A stretch of DNA of 64,000 nt from Engraulis encrasicolus (lineage: Eukaryota > Chordata > Actinopteri > Clupeiformes > Engraulidae). The DNA lies in NCBI RefSeq assembly GCF_034702125.1, contig NC_085873.1, positions 46,014,088 through 46,078,087 of the forward strand, given 5' to 3'. A program made the position numbers and the translations under genes. The notes beneath the pieces are model-generated. The model was not told the DNA's origin, searched no databases, and saw only the letters and a list, made by a program, of their open reading frames with translations. Shown here in pieces: positions 58,786-64,000 of the stretch (position 1 is its first letter; each line of letters begins with the position of its first letter).

Positions 58786-59413
58786 CAGGGGTGGGGAACC
58801 TTTTCCATTTGAGGGGCCACTTTAAATTCATCTGAGGGCTGTACTATCAACACAAACTAGGATTTCCCCCTGCACTTTAGTCCTATATTGAAGGCAGCCA
58901 CCTTTACGGTAGACCCCACCTTCAATAGGTCCCCTGAATAGAACGTTATTGTATTGCAAATGTATTTTCTAAAAGTCCTTTACAAAATATGTCATATTTC
59001 ATGTGAAGCTGCATAACACCAAAATTATATCGGGGGCCGGATAAAACTAGCCTGGTTCTCATGGGTTGTTGCCAACCATCTGGAACATTGTCAATTACTT
59101 AGCTCTGGAAAGGCGTGGGTGTGTTCAAAACAGCTCGAACCTGATTTGAGAATTAAAATGTTTTTTTTTTTTTTTAAATCACGTACTACTTCCACCAGTG
59201 ACTTGTATATACCCCGCCCCGCGATTCGGATTGAACAGGCTGTGAAAATTTCTGATTCCGTTGGGGCTTGTGACGTGTCCAAGATTTCCAGACCCTCGTG
59301 CGAGCTCACAAAGTTGAGCAGAAATGCACGAAGGCTCTGCGTGAGAGCAACTCTAGGATAAAACGGTCTCAAGGACCGCAAACAGCCCTCGAGACATAGG
59401 TTCCCCACCCCTG
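58786..59413. mobile_element. hAT-like MITE, 628 bp
   Basis: Ends CAGGGGTGGGGAACCTTTTC and GGTTCCCCACCCCTG. Flanking octamers CTTTACAC and CTTTAGCC share 6 of 8 bases, consistent with an old hAT duplication. Confidence 0.85.
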
Positions 59414-59544
59414 CTTTAGCCGTTATCTACATCTTCAATGAATGATGAAACCCTCCCCATGAAGTCAGTGTCTTATGGGGTTTTCAAACAAATACTGTCA
59501 TGTACTCATTAAAGGTGCATCATGCAACTAGAAGTACTCAGAGA

Positions 59545-60058
59545 GTTCAGACCTCCGCCAAGGAAGCTGCTTGATAGAACATTTGACTGTGTTACACCTT
59601 GAGTCTTTCTGCCTTCTTCTTGTGGAGTTAGAAACTGGAATGTTTTGTCCTGCAATTCTATTTCGGTCACTAGGGGCGTCTAGATTTACTGTATAGTAAC
59701 CAGTTAGCCACCAACTGGTCTCATAGGACTCAATGTTAACTGCTTGCTTGGAGGTAACATTTGCACGGCCATACCCAGAGAACAGTTGAAAATATAGGAG
59801 AACAGTAAAAACATATTATTTAACTCAAGGGGAGGTGTGAAATAAGCCAATTTCCAAAAATGGGACAGTATCACTTTAAAAATGTCCTGGTTCCGGTTTG
59901 TGATCCGGATCACCACCAGAATTGAATCACTTATTCTTTGGGTCATTATCAACAACTCATCCAAATCTGTTCAAAACTTTTGGAGTTATCCTGCAGACAA
60001 ACAGACAAACCAATGTAACCGAAAACTTTACCTCCTTTGCGGAGGTAACAATTATGAC
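59545..60058. repeat. dispersed repeat (CCTCCGCCAAGGAAG type), copy 1
   Basis: Shares GACCTCCGCCAAGGAAGCTG, TTGTGGAGTTAGAAACTGGA and AGTTATCCTGCAGACAAACAGACAAACCAA with the second copy at 61357-62125. It may be an interrupted retroelement 3' end. Confidence 0.55.
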
Positions 60059-60093
60059 ACTTTTGATTTTAAAAAAGTTTTTTTTTCTTTCAG

Positions 60094-60147
60094 TGGCTGA
60101 GATTGATGACAGCGAAAAAAAGGAAGCGGCTGGCAGCTGGAGATTTG
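60094..60147 (+). CDS. paralogous GIMAP-like linker exon (exon-4 type)
   Basis: Between CTTTCAG and G|GTAGAA this 54-nt phase-1 exon encodes VAEIDDSEKKEAAGSWRF, closely matching exon 4 at 35906-35962 ([19 protein letters not shown]). Flanking intron text is also similar (TTTTTGTTAAT after the donor). No G-domain exon is visible nearby upstream, so it is an orphan or a partial duplicate. Confidence 0.55.
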
Positions 60148-60243
60148 GTAGAAACATACTTTTGTTAATCTGATCACAGAAAAATAACATTTCGTATTGT
60201 AAAAAATGTTTATTTGGGTTGATGTTGTTCACAGGGCGTTCAG

Positions 60244-60303
60244 TTCACAGGGTACTCTCATCAGCACCAACTGTTCTTGGTTCAGCAACAAGCCTTATTG
60301 GTT
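60244..60303 (+). CDS. paralogous GIMAP-like linker exon (exon-5 type)
   Basis: 60 nt, phase 1, between GTTCAG and GTGAGT. It encodes VHRVLSSAPTVLGSATSLIG, matching exon 5 ([20 protein letters not shown]) in length and pattern. An alternative acceptor at 60235 would add three codons. No following exon was found up to 64000. Confidence 0.55.
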
Positions 60304-60954
60304 GTGAGTAAGCTTATTTTTCTATTTGTAAGTTTTCCTGCTGGTATACCTAAGTCCTCAATTCTGGGATTTTGGAAGTTGTACATGAATGATCTGAATG
60401 CCCGAAGTAAAAAAAAAAGCCAAATCTGCATCTGCTAAATTGGCATATTTCCCAATTTTAGATGAATTTTGGATATTTTTCGAAGAATTGGGAAATATGC
60501 CCATTGAGTAGATGCAGATTTAGCAGTTTCGGGTAGGTACCTGGGGGTGGTGGTGGGACGGTTTATGTATGTTCATATGAGGTGGGTATAGATGGGGGTG
60601 GGGGGTTCTTAAGGGGAAACATTTCAACCCAACTGACTGTGACTTTGCAATTTTGCAAATAGCCAATAAAAAGATTTATCAAAAAAGTTCCTGTCCCATC
60701 CTCTAAAATGCCAGTGTGCCGCTACCCACACCCACAAACCTGGGGTGCATTTTTCAAAGTGCACCCCAGTTAGCTATGTTAGCTTTGTTGTTTGAGATGC
60801 AATTTCCCATTGGTAACTGCCCAAGTTGCTAACCGGCTAAAAACGACACCTTTGAGAAATGCACCCGTTTGGTTAAGCTAACCAAGGCAACACTGAATTT
60901 TCTAAGCAAGAGGCTTTGGCAGGAACTCCAGTTCTTGTCTTGTCTTTGTCTTAA

Positions 60955-61308
60955 AGGGACACTGTGCAGGAAATGGTCAAAAAGGGTACTGCAACTATGC
61001 TGCTCATTGAAACTGGGCTGCCTATTGCCAATTTTCATCTTTACATGAAAGTTTACTAAGTATTAAACAAATATTTTCTAGTGTGGTCCAAGTACAGTCA
61101 TTTTTGCAGCTAAAAATGGCTATTTTTGGAAATTCAAAATGGCGGACCATGGAGAAGATCCCCCTTTTCATGTATGAAAAATGCCATTTTTCCAGTCAAT
61201 GTGAATACTTAGAATTGTGTTGGTAAGTATTCATGAAAAAGGTAACATTAGTGAATGGGCAGCATGAATTCTGGAAATAAACAACTACAAATCTCACACA
61301 GTGTCCCT
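60955..61308. mobile_element. TTAA-flanked MITE, copy 2
   Basis: Same family as 27819-28177: ends AGGGACACTGTG / CACAGTGTCCCT with TTAA at 60951-60954 and 61309-61312. Confidence 0.9.
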
Positions 61309-61356
61309 TTAAAAAAAAAAAAAAAACAGATTAAACTAGAAATGCACACAGAGAGT

Positions 61357-62125
61357 GAAGACCTCCACCAAGGAAGTTGTTTGATAGAACTGTAAGTACA
61401 CGATTATTTTTCTGCACTATCCTATCTGCACATGCCCACCACGCAAGGCTACACGATCCGGACGTGGAGCATTGTCGTCCTTCGTTTCGCTACCTGTAAG
61501 GACCCTGAAAGTCTATCTATGATTAATTCCATCTTTATTGTGAATTGGACTATTTGTCAAGATGCTGACAAAACGCACTTCATGTCTGATCAATATGCCT
61601 CTGCCATCTTTGACTGATGGCCACGTCAATGTCTGGTTAATCTTTAGGCTAACTTAGAAAATGACAATTTTCCTTAGACCTAGGCCTATACCACAGGACA
61701 CCATCATATAATATTACCAGTATTTCCCACATTTATAACATTATGTGGTGTAGAAACCATGACAAAATGCCATGTAGCCTCGGCTACCTGAATAAAACAA
61801 ATCTTACAGACTGGCCTTTAGTAAAACAACACTAACAAATCAGCTTTTAGCGAAAAGAAGGGCAACATTGCTCCACGAATCCGAATCGTGCAGCCTTTCG
61901 TGGTGTGCATGTGCAGATAGGATAGTACAGAATAATAATGGTGTACTTATTTGACTATGTTACAGCCCATTTTTTTTCAAGTCTTTCAGCTTTGTTTTTG
62001 TGGAGTTAGAAACTGGAAGGTCAAATTTTGCCCTAACTTTTGTGCATAACTTTTTTGAGTTATTCTGCTGACAGACAGACAAACCAACGTGACCAAAAAC
62101 ATAACACCCTTGGCAGAAGTAACTA
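61357..62125. repeat. dispersed repeat (CCTCCACCAAGGAAG type), copy 2, interrupted
   Basis: Matches the repeat at 59545-60058, but is split by the MITE at 61395-61947. Confidence 0.55.
61395..61947. mobile_element. MITE, 553 bp, ~80-bp TIRs, TA target
   Basis: Left AGTACACGATTATTTTTCTG and right, inverted, AGTACACCATTATTATTCTG; the arms continue through CTATCCTATCTGCACATG. TA lies on each side (61393-61394, 61948-61949). Confidence 0.85.
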
Positions 62126-62930
62126 ATAACTACAGTTCTGTCATGTCCATTAAAGTCAAGAAACACAGGACAAAAAGTTCTGAATGCAATTTCTGTACTG
62201 AATAGTTATGAATTAGATGTGGTAGTATGGCTCTTTTCAGAGTAGTCCCCTGGTTTTCCATGAGCACCAAGTAAAACCTCAGGGGAATTCAGGGGACAGC
62301 AGCAGCGTAGGGAATGCTCACCCAATTTAACCCATGTAAGGTGTTTGGGTCCTTTTGACCACTTTTTCATTATTGTGCTTGAAAAAAATAGTATCGGTTA
62401 TTATTCACACAGAGATTTACTGGCGTTGGCTCATTTTCTGTGAAGAACATGAATCCCCCGCTGCACATTTCTATTACACAGGAGGAGTTCCAGGGTGTTT
62501 TTGACGTGTATCATTTTGGATGACATATACACCAATATTTTCTAAACTCATTGATACAATACTGGTCACATGTGACCGACACAAGGCAGAGGGCGAATAA
62601 TGTGGAAAATGGAGTGCAGACTTTGTTCAGTCTTCCAGTTGTGTATCAGTGTTGCAACCTTTCGCGAGAAGAGCACTATTGGTTCAATCCGAGAGCTTGG
62701 ATTGAGTTTACTCATTTACTTCATGGTCTCCCTGTCTTTCTCTCTGTGTATCTCTCACCCTCAAAAACATGTGTACACAGAAATTCATAAGCAGGATGAA
62801 GGGAACGTGGGCGTGAATATGAGCTATGATTTTTATCCTTTTTAAAAATTATTATTTCTATATGTCAAAAAGACCCCAACACCTTGTAACAAAAACACCA
62901 ACCTTACAAGGGTTAGGAGAACATATACAG

Positions 62931-64000
62931 TCCAATATGTATTTGTTGATCCCTTGCTGATTTTGTTGGTTTGCCTACTAACAAAAACATGATCAGTCAA
63001 TAAATGTTAATTCTAAATATGTATTCTAATATGGAGAGACAGAATAGCAAAATGAAAATCCAGGAATTAACTTAAGAGAATATATATTAATTTATTTCCA
63101 TTTCATCGAGCAAAATAAGTATTTGATCCCCTGCCAACTGATTACAGTTCCGGGCCCACAGACCAGATGGGCACTTCCGATCAACTTGTCATCTGAATTA
63201 AAGACACCTGTACATACTAACATGCATAAAAGACACATTGAATCAGCGGAATCAGTCCATAGTACGAGTGAATCAGTCACACTCCAACCTCACCAGCATG
63301 GGGAAGACCAAAGAGCGGTCAAATGATATCAGGGACAAGATTTTAGACCTGAACAAAGATTAAATGGGCTGCAAAGCCACAAGAAAGAGACTGGGTATTA
63401 ATGACCCAGCTGTTGATGCATTTCTTCCAAAATGTGAGGAATACAAAATGACTATCCATCAGCCTGTCTGGGGTTCTATACAATATTTGACCTTTTGTAG
63501 GGATCCAATAATCATGAGAACAGAAAGAAAGCACCCTAGACCTGTACGGGATGAACTAGACAATGATATCAAAGCTACTGGGACCAAAATCACTGAGAAA
63601 ACTACTGGTAGCACTTAATGCCACAGAGGTTTAAAATCCTGTAGCGCACACATGGTACCTCTACTTTAGAACCCACCTGAGGTTTGCCAGCGGACATCAG
63701 ACTGGTTTAGGATATGATAAGGAGGTGCTGTAGTCAGATGACACCAAAATCAAGCTGGTTGGCATTAACACAATTCAATGTGCTTTGAGAAAGAGTACTG
63801 CTGTCTATGATCCCAAGAACACCCTCCTCACCATCATGCATGAAAGTGGTATCATTGTGGTTTGAGGGTGTTTGTCTGGCCAAGGCACAGGACAACTTCA
63901 CATCGTCAACAAATGGATGGAGGGAGACATGTAATGTGCAATCCTGAGTGCAAACGTCCTTCCCTCCACCACTACACTGAAGGGTGGGCCATTATTTGAT
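62931..64000 (+). mobile_element. decayed Tc1-like transposon, runs off the window
   Basis: A TIR-like start ACAGTCCAATATGTATTTGT with TTGATCCC...TTTGCC...AACATGATCA, then a second TATTTGATCCCCTGCCAACT repeat at about 63119. The transposase follows on the plus strand. Confidence 0.75.
63298..64000 (+). pseudogene. Tc1 transposase, degenerate
   Basis: Starts MGKTKERSNDIRDKILDLNK, the usual Tc1 N terminus, and meets a stop three codons later (KD*). It resumes MGCKATRKRLGI and CEEYKMTIHQP, then IIMRTERKHPRPVRDELDND and KATGTKITEKTTGST before another stop. Further Tc1-like text (GTAGTCAGATGACACCAAAA, the former WSDDTK region) follows in other frames. It belongs to a different Tc1 subfamily from the copy at 56619. 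Confidence 0.8.

Overview
The window reads as a teleost fish chromosome segment, intron- and repeat-rich. The evidence is the host gene content (an IFIT-type TPR fragment and a large AIG1/GIMAP-type GTPase gene, both interferon/immune-associated families expanded in fish) and the transposon mix: Tc1-like DD34E, hAT-like and TTAA-flanked DNA transposons, a Rex1/CR1-L2-group LINE, an L2-like LINE, an RLE-bearing LINE, a Penelope-like element, tRNA-derived SINEs and long (CA)n/(GT)n tracts.

Layout. 1-0.4 kb: the 3' part of an IFIT-like TPR coding region, cut short by an early stop. 1.4-1.8 kb: a (CA)n and a (GT)n tract facing each other. 2.9-6 kb: a frameshifted RLE-type LINE. 6.2-21.9 kb: a three-level nest. 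A minus-strand Penelope-like element is split by a plus-strand Rex1-like LINE (TSD TAGAGAC), and that LINE is split in its coding sequence by a 9.45-kb minus-strand LTR element with almost identical 1.14-kb LTRs (TSD AGTG). The LTR element has no recognisable gag-pol and itself carries MITEs and tandem duplications. 24.4-26.6 kb: a TTAA-flanked DNA element.

27.1-40 kb holds the main host gene. I model eight coding exons, all joined in phase 1, encoding four tandem AIG1/GIMAP G domains followed by a long coiled coil. Only the fourth domain keeps a canonical P-loop. The reading frame stops at 39305, but a one-base shift in an A-rich run would extend the coiled coil to 39963. Intron 2 holds a long-TIR transposon copy filled with later insertions, including a 496-bp miniature LTR element (TRIM) whose LTRs carry tRNA-like pol III boxes. 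A ~270-bp tandem repeat array follows the gene. Two short exons of the same gene type recur at 60.1-60.3 kb with conserved splice sites, which implies a second, partly visible paralogue.

42-64 kb is mostly transposons: a nested palindrome at 44.2-47.4 kb, a 100-N gap at 48238-48337, an L2-like LINE at 49.5-53.6 kb, a 2.4-kb hAT-like element with a perfect 8-bp TSD, an almost intact Tc1 (one frameshift), smaller MITEs and a decayed Tc1 running off the end. Family names come from recognisable motifs, not from database searches.
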